Both the position numbers and the translations under genes were made by a program. 64,000 nt of DNA from [Scytonema hofmanni] UTEX 2349 (GTDB taxonomy: Bacteria; Cyanobacteriota; Cyanobacteriia; Cyanobacteriales; Nostocaceae), in assembly GCF_000582685.1 (NCBI RefSeq), contig NZ_KK073768.1, positions 3,641,811 through 3,705,810 on the forward strand. The letters are read 5' to 3'. This document shows, in pieces, positions 25,115 to 35,168 of this stretch (positions are counted from its first letter, which is position 1; each line of letters opens with the position of its first letter). The notes beneath the pieces are model-generated. The model was not told where the DNA came from, did not search any database, and was given only the letters and a program-made list of their open reading frames with translations.

Positions 25115-26596
25115 TTATCCCCCAATTCCCAAACGTCCAGCCAAAGCGGGAGTTAAAGGTAAAAGGGTAGCTATCATCAAAAATAAAGCTAAAAGACCTA
25201 ATGCAGCGCGTGCGTCGTCAGGTTCGGTGATTTCGTTCAAGCTGGGACGTTCTAAATCCCTTTGTAAAAATAGAATCACGATCGCCCAATACATGGCAAG
25301 GGGATTCGCTAAAGATGCTATTCCTAAAACAATTAAAGTTGCTACTGTGACTCTTCCTGCGGTTTTGCGTCCATAAATCCCTTGGACAATGCGTCCACCA
25401 TCTAAGACACCGGCTGGCATTAAGTTTATCGCGGTGATGACCAATCCTAACCAGCCAATCACCACTAAAGGATGAATATCGACCACTGATGATTGTAATG
25501 CGGAACCGAGAATTATCCGCGCCAAACTTCCGACCAAAATCGAACCTTGGAAAAACTCGTTTGGTAATTGAAACAAGCTACCCTGATGAGAAAGTAGCAA
25601 GCCAATTATCAATGTTACCAAAGAAGTAATTCCCCCTGCGGCTGGACCTGCTATGGCAATATCAAATAATACACTGCGGTTGGGTAATAAAGATTCAAAC
25701 CGAGTAATTGCCCCAAATGAGCCAATCTGCACGGCGGGAAGAAAGAATGGTAAACTTAAACGGATTTGGTGACGACGCGCTACTAACCAATGACCAATTT
25801 CGTGAATTAGCAAAATCGCCAAAATACCCCCACCAATGGGTAAAGTTTCAGGAAAGCGGGATGGATTCTCAAATAAATCAAATCTTAATAGTAGACCGGC
25901 AGCTTCTAAACAGGTGGCGATCGTTGCTAGAAATAAAATACCAGCAAAGATTTTTTGTGATATTGTTGACGGACGCGGATCATTGCTGCTGGGTAAGACG
26001 ATAATTACAGGTTTACCATCTTGGTTTTCGACCAGGAACAAGCGATATTTATCGCCCAGACGTTCTTGTAAACTGATGGTAAGGCGATTGTGAACTTCTT
26101 CGGGTTCTCCCCGCAGATTACCTTTGAAAATCGCTCCTTGTTGGTAAGCGATCGCTTCTGTGGCAAAAAATGTATCTAAACCGAAAATACCTTTAATTGC
26201 GTTCAATTCCTCTTCCGGAATTGGCGGATCTTCTAGCTTTAATTCTGCATTCAGTGCATTTTGTGGAGTTTCTGATGCTGTGGTAGCGGCTATTCTTTCT
26301 GTCGCACGCTGTTTGAGGATTGCATCTTGTCCAGCTGCTCGCAATTTTCTTCCCAAAAATATGTATAAGACAGTTGAGCCAACTAATAAAAATAACACAC
26401 CGACTATATTGATGTAAATCCCGGCAGCAAACAAGCCAAAAAACAACAGCCAAGGAGTCATCAAGACCACCGACTGCAACCAAGCTAAGATGCCAAGTTT
26501 ACCAAATGGTCTGGCGCGATAAAAGCCCCAAGCCAAAATACCGAAAAAAACCAGCACGATTGCCGCAAGAATAGGAGTTTCTGAATTAGTAAGCAT
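25115..26596 (-). CDS. Site-2-type zinc metalloprotease (M50, EGY family)
   Basis: A 493-residue multi-pass membrane protease. The zinc motif HEIGH is near residue 268 and the third ligand motif INLMPAGVLDGGR near residue 390. About eight hydrophobic segments are visible: two at the N-terminus, then a soluble ~100-residue region with PPIPEEELNAIKGIFGLDTFF, then the catalytic core. This layout matches plant EGY proteins and their cyanobacterial relatives, which cleave membrane substrates in the thylakoid or plasma membrane; the substrate is unknown. Start at ATG 26596; a TTG at 26638 is less likely. Convergent with the PEP-CTERM gene. Confidence 0.92.
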   Translation of the reverse strand: MLTNSETPILAAIVLVFFGILAWGFYRARPFGKLGILAWLQSVVLMTPWLLFFGLFAAGIYINIVGVLFLLVGSTVLYIFLGRKLRAAGQDAILKQRATERIAATTASETPQNALNAELKLEDPPIPEEELNAIKGIFGLDTFFATEAIAYQQGAIFKGNLRGEPEEVHNRLTISLQERLGDKYRLFLVENQDGKPVIIVLPSSNDPRPSTISQKIFAGILFLATIATCLEAAGLLLRFDLFENPSRFPETLPIGGGILAILLIHEIGHWLVARRHQIRLSLPFFLPAVQIGSFGAITRFESLLPNRSVLFDIAIAGPAAGGITSLVTLIIGLLLSHQGSLFQLPNEFFQGSILVGSLARIILGSALQSSVVDIHPLVVIGWLGLVITAINLMPAGVLDGGRIVQGIYGRKTAGRVTVATLIVLGIASLANPLAMYWAIVILFLQRDLERPSLNEITEPDDARAALGLLALFLMIATLLPLTPALAGRLGIGG

Positions 26597-26885
26597 TTTT
26601 AATCTATTTTTTTTAATTTTCGCACGGGCGACGGTCAAATTTTCGGTGACATTACTACTAATCTTAAGAATGAGCGCAAATAAATGGAAAACGAACCGCA
26701 GAGAACGCAGAGGACACAGAGTTTAGGAGAGTTTGGGAAAGTTATGTGCAGTCATTGCGTAAGTCCTAAATCTATAACGTTGCTTGTAACGTTCTCAAAA
26801 ATGTAACGGCGCTAAGATAGTGGCTACATAGGTGCTAATCTGACTTATACAACCAGAGAAAGCATTTATATAAGGTAGAATTACG

Positions 26886-29800
26886 GTGACGAAACTAAAA
26901 ATCAAAAGTGGTAAAATGCTGATTCATCGCTCTTTAGCGGCGATTGTTGGCATTCTGATGTTATCGCATCCGATGGTGACGATCGCATCTATCGCAGGTG
27001 CGATCGCTCAACAAGTACCAAAGAATTCCCCAGAATACGTAAAGGGAAAGCAACTGTTAGATGAAGCAGAGAAGCTTTTGCAGCAAGGTACGGGGGAATC
27101 TCGACAACGTGCGATCGCACTTTACTCTCAAGCACTTTTAATTTGGCGAAAAATAGGCGATCGTAATTCTGAAGCTACCACACTTTTAAGCATCGGCACT
27201 GTTTACTATACAATTTCCCAAAACCAAAAAGCACTCGAATATTACAATCAAGCTTTAGTTATTAGACGGGAACTCAAAGATAGTTTTGGGGAAGCTGTGA
27301 TGCTTTCTTATGCTGCTGGTGCTTACTCGAATTTGGGCGATAAGCAAAAGTCATTACAATTTTACAATCAAGCAGTGTCATTATTTCAAGCTGAGAAAAA
27401 ACTTGACTTTGCTGGGATCACGTTAATCAGTATTGGCGGAGTTTACTTTAATTTAGGCGAAACGCAAAAAGCACTCTCAGCATACAATCAAGCATTAGAA
27501 ATTCAGCGTACCACAAAAGATACTGCCTCTCAAGCTCGTACACTCAATGCGATCGCTTCAGTTTACACGACCTTAGGTGAGTATCAAAAAGCCTTGCCAC
27601 TGTTCAATCAAGCATTGGAAATTCAACGTTTGAGAAAAGATATTAACGGACAAGCTGAGATATATAATAGATTTGGTCTAATTTCTTTTTCCTTAGGTGA
27701 AAACCAACAAGCGCTTGACTCGTTCAATCAAGCGTTGAAACTGCAACAACAAGCGCAAGGAAATCTTTCTGGAACTGCACTTGTATTTAACCTTTCTCAA
27801 CAAGCGCAAACTCTCATCGGTATTGCTGGTACTTACAAATCTTTAGGTGATTATCTCAAAGCGATTTCATACTTCAATAATGCGCGTACTCTTTTTCAAA
27901 AAGCCGGAAATCGTTCTAGTGAAGCGGAAGTTTTCGCCCAGATTAGTATAGTATACGATGAATTGGGCGACAAACAAAAAGCTCTGGAATCTTTAAATCA
28001 AGCTTTGGTACTTCAACGTGCAAATAGCGATCGCGCAAGAGAAGCTTTCACCCTTGGTAGTATCGGCGATATTTATCAATCATTTGGCGATTATCAAAAA
28101 GCGCTAGATACATATAATCAAGCATTAACTCTTCAGCGTCAAGTACAGGATCGTTCTGGAGAAGCGAAGACCTTAAAAAGCATTGCTCAAATATATAGTT
28201 ATTTAGGAGATTATCAATTAAGTACTGATACTTACGTGCGAGCATTGGAGATATTTAAAAAAATAGGCGATCGCTCTAGGGAAGCGCAAACTCTTGATAA
28301 TATAGGTACAGTTTACCGCATTGCTGAAGATTATCCTAAAGCACTCTTATACTACAACCAAGCACTAAAATTGTGGCGTGAACAAAAAGCTATTTTTCAA
28401 GAATTTGCTACACTCACTGGGGTAATTAGAGTTTATGAATCTTTAAAAGATTATCCGAAAGCGTTGGAAGCTGCCAACCAGGGACTTTTATTATCCCAGA
28501 AACAACAAAACAGCTTTGGTGAAACTTTAGCATATGCTTTTATAGGCAGAGTGTATCTAGCGTCAGGGAATTATCAAAAAGCCATAGATGTCTTACAAGA
28601 TGCAGCATCTCGATTTGCAAAAATCGGCATTCCGACAGCAGAAGCTAACGTTTTAGGCAATATTGGCAAATCTTACAATTCATTAAAGCAACCAGACAAG
28701 GCAATCAACAGTTACAATCAGGAACTAAAGTTGCGGCAAAAGTTAGGCGATCGCACAGGTGTTGCCGATACGCTTTATAATATTGCTGTCACCGAACGCG
28801 ATCGCAACAACTTTCAGGCAGCGCAAAAACAAATAGAATCGGTGATAGCGATTATCGAAGATATCCGCACTAACGTTACCAGTCAAGATTTGCGAAGCTC
28901 ATATTTTGCTTCAATACAAAAATATTACCAGTTTTACATCGACTTATTGATGCGGTTGCACAAACAGCAACCAGATAAAGGATACGATGCTTTGGCATTG
29001 CAAGTTAGTGAACGCGCTCGCGCCCGCAGTCTGGTAGAATTGTTGAATGAAGCTAACGCCGATATTCGTCAAGGTGTAGATCCGAAGTTGCTAGAACTTG
29101 AACGCAACTTACAGCAAAAATTAGATGCTACAGAAAAACGCCGAATTGAATTATCCAACAAACCAAATACAGAAGCGCAAACCGAAGCGCTAGAAAAAGA
29201 AATTTCCGCGCTTTTAGAACAAAATCGACAACTCAAAGCACAAATTAGAAGCTTAAGTCCCCGTTATGCTGCACTTACACAACCTCAATCTCTGACATTA
29301 GCACAACACCAGCAGCTACTTGATAACGATACCCTAGTTTTAGAATATTCTCTAGGCGAAGAACGCAGTTATCTGTGGGCAGTTAGCAAAACAAATATTA
29401 AGAGTTACGAATTACCCAAACGTGTAGAAATAGAAACTACCGCAAAGCAATTTTATCAATCGTTGAAGAAACCGAGAAGAATATCGGTGGGATCTAATCT
29501 GAATTCACCTACAGATGTCGAAATCGGAACCAAACTCAGTAAGATACTTTTGCAACCCGTTGCGAAAGAGTTGGGAAATAAGCGTTTAGTGATTGTTAGT
29601 GATGGTGCTTTGCAATATTTGCCGTTTGCAGCATTGCCGAATCCGAAAGACCAAACAGGTAAGACACAATCAACGCCTTTGTTAGTTGAACACGAAATAG
29701 TATATTTACCCTCAGTATCTACCTTAGCAGTTTTACGCAAAGAAATAAATAACCGTCAAAGAGCACCGAAAGCGATCGCTATTTTTGCCGATCCAGTTTT

Positions 29801-30482
29801 TACCAGCGACGATCCACGCTTGAAATTACCGCAACAAAAACTAGACAAACCTAATGTAAACGAACTCGATTTATCAAGATCCGCCAAAAGAACAGGTATA
29901 ACATTTGATCGTTTGCCATTTACCCGAAATGAAGCCGATCGCATCTCAACTTTATTTCCCGATGCCTTACGCAAAGAGGTTTTTGATTTTGATGCCAGTC
30001 GCGCGATCGCAACCAATCCCGAACTCAGTCAGTATCGCATCGTCCATTTTGCCACACACGGTATCCTGAATAGCACGCAACCAGAATTATCTGGGATAGT
30101 CTTGTCGCTGTTTGACAACAAAGGAATGCCGCAAAACGGTTTTTTACGACTTCACGATATCTTTAACCTCAACTTGCCAGCAGAATTAATTGTCCTCAGT
30201 GCTTGCGAAACAGGTTTAGGCAAAGAAATCAAAGGAGAAGGATTAGTGGGCTTGACAAGAGGCTTCATGTATGCAGGTAGCCCGCGAGTCGTCGTCAGTT
30301 TGTGGAGTGTCGATGACGAAGCTACATCAGAATTAATGACAAAATTTTATCAAAAAATGCTGCAAGACAAATTAAAACCTGCGGCTGCATTGCGATCGGC
30401 ACAAATAGAAATGTTAAAAAATGAGAACTTTGCCGCACCATATTACTGGGCAGCATTTACACTTCAAGGAGAGTGGAAGTAA
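26886..30482 (+). CDS. TPR-CHAT protein (caspase-like protease domain)
   Basis: A 1198-residue exported or membrane-tethered protein: signal-like segment (residues ~13-42), then about 15 tetratricopeptide repeats (residues ~55-650, each with YxQAL and LGDxQKAL patterns), a coiled-coil (about 730-800), and a C-terminal CHAT domain (~900-1198). The catalytic pair is intact: His in HFATHG near residue 1058 and Cys in LSACETG near 1107. CHAT proteases are caspase-like; some are effectors, many in cyanobacteria are uncharacterised. GTG start at 26886, alternative ATG at 26916. No CRISPR genes or obvious substrate gene nearby. Confidence 0.9.
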   Translation: MTKLKIKSGKMLIHRSLAAIVGILMLSHPMVTIASIAGAIAQQVPKNSPEYVKGKQLLDEAEKLLQQGTGESRQRAIALYSQALLIWRKIGDRNSEATTLLSIGTVYYTISQNQKALEYYNQALVIRRELKDSFGEAVMLSYAAGAYSNLGDKQKSLQFYNQAVSLFQAEKKLDFAGITLISIGGVYFNLGETQKALSAYNQALEIQRTTKDTASQARTLNAIASVYTTLGEYQKALPLFNQALEIQRLRKDINGQAEIYNRFGLISFSLGENQQALDSFNQALKLQQQAQGNLSGTALVFNLSQQAQTLIGIAGTYKSLGDYLKAISYFNNARTLFQKAGNRSSEAEVFAQISIVYDELGDKQKALESLNQALVLQRANSDRAREAFTLGSIGDIYQSFGDYQKALDTYNQALTLQRQVQDRSGEAKTLKSIAQIYSYLGDYQLSTDTYVRALEIFKKIGDRSREAQTLDNIGTVYRIAEDYPKALLYYNQALKLWREQKAIFQEFATLTGVIRVYESLKDYPKALEAANQGLLLSQKQQNSFGETLAYAFIGRVYLASGNYQKAIDVLQDAASRFAKIGIPTAEANVLGNIGKSYNSLKQPDKAINSYNQELKLRQKLGDRTGVADTLYNIAVTERDRNNFQAAQKQIESVIAIIEDIRTNVTSQDLRSSYFASIQKYYQFYIDLLMRLHKQQPDKGYDALALQVSERARARSLVELLNEANADIRQGVDPKLLELERNLQQKLDATEKRRIELSNKPNTEAQTEALEKEISALLEQNRQLKAQIRSLSPRYAALTQPQSLTLAQHQQLLDNDTLVLEYSLGEERSYLWAVSKTNIKSYELPKRVEIETTAKQFYQSLKKPRRISVGSNLNSPTDVEIGTKLSKILLQPVAKELGNKRLVIVSDGALQYLPFAALPNPKDQTGKTQSTPLLVEHEIVYLPSVSTLAVLRKEINNRQRAPKAIAIFADPVFTSDDPRLKLPQQKLDKPNVNELDLSRSAKRTGITFDRLPFTRNEADRISTLFPDALRKEVFDFDASRAIATNPELSQYRIVHFATHGILNSTQPELSGIVLSLFDNKGMPQNGFLRLHDIFNLNLPAELIVLSACETGLGKEIKGEGLVGLTRGFMYAGSPRVVVSLWSVDDEATSELMTKFYQKMLQDKLKPAAALRSAQIEMLKNENFAAPYYWAAFTLQGEWK

Positions 30483-30600
30483 AAAGAATAATTAAGGCGA
30501 CTGGAAGTCGCAGCTACACAAACAAAGTCCGCGATTAGGCTGACTAACCAGAAAATAGGGTTTCAAATTTTATCTGGCGAAAGTGATGGAAGAACGCTAA

Positions 30601-30731
30601 TTAGCCCACGTAGGTGGGCTTTGTTTGTATAGCCCCAGGCTTCTAGCCTGAGGGTGATAAATTAAAATTAGCCCACGTAGGTGGGCTTTGTTTGTATAGC
30701 CCCAGGCTTCTAGCCTGACGGTGATAAATTA
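30601..30731. repeat. 67-bp tandem duplication
   Basis: Two copies (30601-30667, 30668-30731) of a unit starting TTAGCCCACGTAGGTGGGCT, each with two hairpins (AGCCCAC/GTGGGCT and CCAGGCTT/AAGCCTGG-like). A related AGCCCACNTTCGTGGGCT hairpin lies at 36124-36141. The rest of 30483-31247 is AT-rich with no gene; it should contain the promoter of the oxidase operon, but I see no clear box. Confidence 0.85.
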
Positions 30732-31247
30732 AAAAGGCGTTAAAACCCCTACTACAAAGTTTCTTCATCACTGCATAAAAACCATTAAAGTGAAAAGATT
30801 CGCCTCAACTTTATTCACTTACTTCATCATCCGTGTCTTTCATCACAAACAGCTTTCTTGTAATTGTCAATTAACTTACAATTCTGTTATTTCAACAATT
30901 TAATCTAGATACATTATAAAAATAATTTTCTGATATAAAGCTACAGTTAAAACTTTTATTTTGATTTGTTTGACAAAACTTAATATATTGCATAACCTAA
31001 AAGTTAGGTAACACTAATCCAGCGTCAGACAGAAATTATTTTTAGCCATATCTAGGCAGAAGCAAATGAATTGAAGTAAAAATCAAGGAACTAAAAATAA
31101 AAGCAAGTTTACCTAATTTTGCGAAAAAGCTGAAAAATTCAGTCACCGGATAACGCTGCAAAAATATCAACTTCCGGTTACATCTGAAGGCTTTTGTTGA
31201 GTGACAATCAGGGAAATTTAGGTAAAAAATATGTTAAGGAGATTATC

Positions 31248-31748
31248 ATGCTGAAGTATTTAACCTCATTGAACGACCACAACTTACCGTATCCCGATAC
31301 AATTCATCCCATCGTCGTTCACTTCGTCATCGCATTGGTATTGTTTGCGTTTATTTGCGATGTCATCGGCTATTTCACTGGTAAAACTCGCCTTTTTGAA
31401 GTGAGTTGGTGGAATATGTTTTTTGCCACCATCGCTATTTTTGTTGCTGTCATTTTCGGACAATTTGAAGCAGGATTGGCACAACCTTATAACGCAGTAA
31501 AATCAGTTTTGAGTACGCATACACTGATTGGCTGGTCGCTTTCAGGAATCATCGCAGCGATTACAGCATATCGTTATGTAATGCGTATTCGTAACCCACA
31601 CAAAATATCGATTTACTATCTCGGAGTAGGACTGCTTTTAACTTGTGTAGTTGGCTTCCAAGTATATCTTGGTGACAAACTTGTTTGGGTATATGGACTA
31701 CATACAGTACCAGTTGTTCAAGCAGTAAAAGAGAGTATTTTGCCATGA
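31248..31748 (+). CDS. DUF2231 membrane protein, first gene of the oxidase operon
   Basis: A 166-residue membrane protein with four hydrophobic helices (about 22-42, 55-75, 88-108, 125-145). IHPIVVHFVIALVLFAF with its two His residues is the DUF2231 hallmark, and these could bind heme or metal. ATG 31248 follows AAGGAGAT; a TTG further upstream at 31194 is unlikely. The stop overlaps the next ATG by 4 bp. In heterocystous cyanobacteria two such genes precede the third-type oxidase genes, as I recall, so a role in electron delivery or assembly is inferred. Confidence 0.85.
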   Translation: MLKYLTSLNDHNLPYPDTIHPIVVHFVIALVLFAFICDVIGYFTGKTRLFEVSWWNMFFATIAIFVAVIFGQFEAGLAQPYNAVKSVLSTHTLIGWSLSGIIAAITAYRYVMRIRNPHKISIYYLGVGLLLTCVVGFQVYLGDKLVWVYGLHTVPVVQAVKESILP

Positions 31749-32347
31749 ATTCAGAACTAATTGACCAATTAAGCAACCAACTAGGTGCGAACGGATTACC
31801 TTACACCATTCCCATTCATCCCAACTTAGTACATCTGACTTTAGGTTTGTTTATTATTGGGATTACCTTTGATATTATTGGTGTAATTTTCCCTTTCCAA
31901 ACATGGGTCTTCAAATCTTTAGCAATTCCTGTGGAACGTTCCAGCTTTTTTGATGTTGGTTGGTACAACATGCTCGCTTCATCTGTGATTACATTTTTCA
32001 CAGTCGGGGCAGGCTTTTATGAAATGATGCTGGCAAATCCCCCCGCAAATGTGAAAAGTGCTTGGGGATTGCAAGCAATGGAAACTATGCTTTGGCATGG
32101 TGTCGGTGGAGTCTTATTATTAGCCCTAATTGTCGGTATGACCGTCTGGAGAGGTTGGCAGCGCTTCGTTTGGTCAAAAGAAGCAGATAGAGAAGTGCAA
32201 TTAAGTTATCTATTAATGGGCATAGGAATTATGTTCATTATGTTCCTCCACGGCACATTAGGAGCGCAATTAGCCACAGAATTTGGAGTACACAATACAG
32301 CAGATAATTTACTGCGTTCCGGCAAAGATTTGAACGAAATGTTTTAG
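31745..32347 (+). CDS. DUF2231 membrane protein, second gene of the oxidase operon
   Basis: A 200-residue relative of the preceding protein, with the conserved IPIHPNLVHLTLGLF motif and four to five helices, and a longer extramembrane loop. Translation is coupled to the previous gene through ATGA (31745-31748). The conserved His pairs and operon position suggest a redox or heme-linked role with the oxidase; not proven. Confidence 0.85.
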   Translation: MNSELIDQLSNQLGANGLPYTIPIHPNLVHLTLGLFIIGITFDIIGVIFPFQTWVFKSLAIPVERSSFFDVGWYNMLASSVITFFTVGAGFYEMMLANPPANVKSAWGLQAMETMLWHGVGGVLLLALIVGMTVWRGWQRFVWSKEADREVQLSYLLMGIGIMFIMFLHGTLGAQLATEFGVHNTADNLLRSGKDLNEMF

Positions 32348-32349
32348 AA

Positions 32350-32409
32350 GTAGAGACGTTCCGCCGGAACGTTTGTACTGGTAGAGACGTTCCGGCGGAA
32401 CGTCTGTAC
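32350..32409. repeat. Two adjacent GTAGAGACGT hairpins
   Basis: Two ~29-bp palindromes (32350-32378 and 32381-32409), each with GTAGAGACGTTCCG on the left arm, sit between the second DUF2231 gene and ctaC. They could attenuate transcription inside the operon or be recent repeat insertions. Confidence 0.85.
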
Positions 32410-32454
32410 GAAAGTTATGAATTAGTAGAATAACCATCAATCACCCAACAAATT

Positions 32455-33357
32455 ATGCAGAAAATATTGCGAATTTTCACATTAATTACAGGCGCGATCG
32501 CTCTCACTTTTACTAGTATTTGGATCGGCAAACAAGCCTACTTTTGGCTTCCTCCCCAAGCGGCAGCCGAATCTGTCCTAATTGATGATTTGATTAGCTT
32601 CCTCGTGACGCTGGGTGCGTTCATCTTCTTGGGAGTAACCGCAACTGTGATGTATTCGGTTATTTTCCATCGCGCAATCAAAGATGACTATAGCGATGGT
32701 CCCCCAATTGAAGGTAATATAACTTTGGAAGTTGTTTGGACAGTCATCCCAGTTTTGTTAGTGTTTTGGATTGCAAATTATAGCTACCAAACCTACGAGA
32801 AAATGGGAATTCAAGGTCCGATGGAGCATGTACATTTGCCTAATCCGATGGGAATAGAATCGGCATATGCTGCACCAAAAGACGCCGCAACTGAACAATT
32901 AGAAAAAATTGACGTACTTGCTAAACAATGGGCTTGGGTATTTCATTATCCAGAAAAAAACGTCACCAGTACCGAACTGCATTTACCAAGCGATCGCCGC
33001 ATAAGTTTAGCAATGCAATCTGAAGACGTTCTCCACGGCTTTTATATTCCCGCTTTCCGACTCAAGCAAGACATAATTCCCAACCAAACTATCAACTTTG
33101 AATTTACACCCATCCGTCCAGGTAAATATCGCTTAACCGATTCTCAATATAGCGGCACATACTTTGCAACCATGCAAGCCGATGTAATCGTTGAATCACC
33201 AGAAGATTACCAAAAATGGCTGACAAAAGCTGCAACTCACAAACAAGCGATCGCTAAAAACCAAGCAGCCTCTGAATATGCTCAAGCATCAAATCAGTCA
33301 ATCAAACCAGGTTGGGCAACTGTTGCCCCTGCTACCCCTCCCCTAGTCAATTTGTAG
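32455..33357 (+). CDS. ctaC: Terminal oxidase subunit II lacking the CuA site (ARTO type)
   Basis: A 300-residue subunit II with an N-terminal membrane hairpin (about 8-30 and 45-70 with 95-110) and a cupredoxin domain. The Trp-rich AKQWAWVFHYPE and EDVLHGFYIPAFRLKQD (His 194) are conserved, but the CuA loop is replaced: residues 229-240 read DSQYSGTYFATM, and the protein contains no cysteine at all. Without the two Cys ligands, CuA cannot form, so electrons probably come from quinol, as in the alternative respiratory terminal oxidase of cyanobacteria and E. coli CyoA. ATG 32455. First subunit gene of a ctaC-ctaD-ctaE operon. Confidence 0.93.
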   Translation: MQKILRIFTLITGAIALTFTSIWIGKQAYFWLPPQAAAESVLIDDLISFLVTLGAFIFLGVTATVMYSVIFHRAIKDDYSDGPPIEGNITLEVVWTVIPVLLVFWIANYSYQTYEKMGIQGPMEHVHLPNPMGIESAYAAPKDAATEQLEKIDVLAKQWAWVFHYPEKNVTSTELHLPSDRRISLAMQSEDVLHGFYIPAFRLKQDIIPNQTINFEFTPIRPGKYRLTDSQYSGTYFATMQADVIVESPEDYQKWLTKAATHKQAIAKNQAASEYAQASNQSIKPGWATVAPATPPLVNL

Positions 33358-33444
33358 TAACAGCTTCAGCCCTTCCATCACCACCATCAACCATCAACGA
33401 ACAACTAACAACTATCAACCATCAACTAACAAACCAACAAACAA

Positions 33445-35154
33445 ATGACCAACATCCCCATCGAAGGCATTATAATCCCTAGTGAGACACCTCACCACGA
33501 ACCCCCAAACCACTGGAAACAATACTTCAGCTTTAGCACCGACCACAAAGTAATCGGTATCCAATATCTCGTTACCGCATTCATCTTCTTTCTTGTCGGT
33601 GGTATGTTTGCGATGGTAATTCGCGGAGAACTAATCACCCCAGATTCAGACTTAGTAGACCGCACCGTATACAATGGGTTGTTCACCATGCATGGCACCG
33701 TCATGCTTTTCCTGTGGACATTTCCTTCACTAGTTGGTTTTGCCAACTATCTAGTACCTTTGATGATTGGCGCCCGCGATATGGCATTTCCACGTTTGAA
33801 TGCCGTGGCTTTTTGGATGGTGCCAGTGGTCGGAATTCTCCTCATGGCAAGCTTTGTAGTCCCTGGTGGACCCGCCCAAGCAGGCTGGTGGTCTTACCCG
33901 CCAGTGAGCCTCCAGAACCCCACAGGTAACTTAATTAACGGTCAAGTTCTCTGGTTATTGGCGGTAGCAATCTCCGGCGTGTCTTCCATTATGGGTGCGG
34001 TCAACTTTGTTACCACCATCGTCAAGATGCGGGCACCAGGTATGGGCTTCTTTCGGATGCCGTTGTTTGTTTGGGCAGTGTTTAGCGCCCAAATTATCCA
34101 ACTGTTTGGATTGCCAGCATTGACAGCAGGTGCGGTCATGTTGTTACTCGACCTCACCGCCGGTACTGCCTTTTTTGACCCTAGTAAGGGAGGTAATCCA
34201 GTCCTCTTCCAGCACTATTTTTGGTTCTATTCCCACCCCGCCGTTTATGTAATAATTTTACCTATCTTCGGTATTTTCTCGGAAATCTTCCCCGTCTATT
34301 CTCGCAAACCGCTATTTGGTTACAAAGTAGTCGCCATTTCATCGCTCTTAATTGCGGGAGTCAGCGGTATAGTTTGGGTACACCACATGTATGTCAGCGG
34401 TACAGCAGGCTGGATGCGGTTGTTTTTCATGCTGACAACGATGTGCGTATCTGTACCGACAGGAATTAAGGTATTTGCCTGGGTAGCAACCATCTGGGGC
34501 GGTAAGATTCGCTTGAATACAGCAATGCTGTTTGCTTTGGGTGCATTAATCATGTTTGTGTTTGCGGGTATCACAGGCATCATGCTTTCCTCTGTACCCG
34601 TTGATGTTCACGTTAACAATACTTACTTTGTTGTCGGTCACTTCCACTACGTCCTTTACGGTACAGTGACGATGGGCTTGTATGCGGCAATTTACCACTG
34701 GTTCCCGAAAATGACGGGACGCATGTATCACGAAGGCTGGGGTAAATTGCACTTTTGGTTAACATTCGTCGGTACTAACCTCAACTTTTTCCCCATGCAT
34801 CCATTAGGATTGCAAGGTATGTTACGTCGAGTCTCTTCCTATGCTCCAGATGCAGGATATGAATTCTGGAATATTATTGCTAGTCTCGGCGCCTTTCTGT
34901 TAGGAATGTCTACTTTGCCTTTCATTTTCAACATGATAGTTTCTTGGATGCAAGGTGAGAAAGCACCTGATAATCCTTGGAGAGCAATTGGTTTGGAATG
35001 GTTAGTTTCTTCACCTCCTCCTGTAGAGAACTTTGAAGAAATTCCCATTGTCATCAGCGAACCTTACGGTTATGGCAAGTCGGAACCGTTGATTGCTCCA
35101 TCTCATAGTCATCAATATGATAGGGCAAACCCAACTTTGACAGGCGTAGATTAA
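33445..35154 (+). CDS. ctaD: Heme-copper oxidase subunit I (A2-type)
   Basis: A 569-residue, 12-helix catalytic subunit. Low-spin heme ligand His 83 (TMHGT) and His 401, high-spin heme ligand His 399 (GHFHYVLYG), CuB ligands His 264, His 313 and His 314 (WVHHMY), and cross-link Tyr 268 are present. The helix VI motif is YSHPAVY (262-268) rather than GHPEVY, which places it in the A2 subfamily, where Tyr-Ser stand in for the D-channel Glu. It reduces oxygen to water and pumps protons. ATG 33445, 87 bp after ctaC. Confidence 0.97.
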   Translation: MTNIPIEGIIIPSETPHHEPPNHWKQYFSFSTDHKVIGIQYLVTAFIFFLVGGMFAMVIRGELITPDSDLVDRTVYNGLFTMHGTVMLFLWTFPSLVGFANYLVPLMIGARDMAFPRLNAVAFWMVPVVGILLMASFVVPGGPAQAGWWSYPPVSLQNPTGNLINGQVLWLLAVAISGVSSIMGAVNFVTTIVKMRAPGMGFFRMPLFVWAVFSAQIIQLFGLPALTAGAVMLLLDLTAGTAFFDPSKGGNPVLFQHYFWFYSHPAVYVIILPIFGIFSEIFPVYSRKPLFGYKVVAISSLLIAGVSGIVWVHHMYVSGTAGWMRLFFMLTTMCVSVPTGIKVFAWVATIWGGKIRLNTAMLFALGALIMFVFAGITGIMLSSVPVDVHVNNTYFVVGHFHYVLYGTVTMGLYAAIYHWFPKMTGRMYHEGWGKLHFWLTFVGTNLNFFPMHPLGLQGMLRRVSSYAPDAGYEFWNIIASLGAFLLGMSTLPFIFNMIVSWMQGEKAPDNPWRAIGLEWLVSSPPPVENFEEIPIVISEPYGYGKSEPLIAPSHSHQYDRANPTLTGVD

Positions 35155-35168
35155 TTTGTTTCTAGTCT

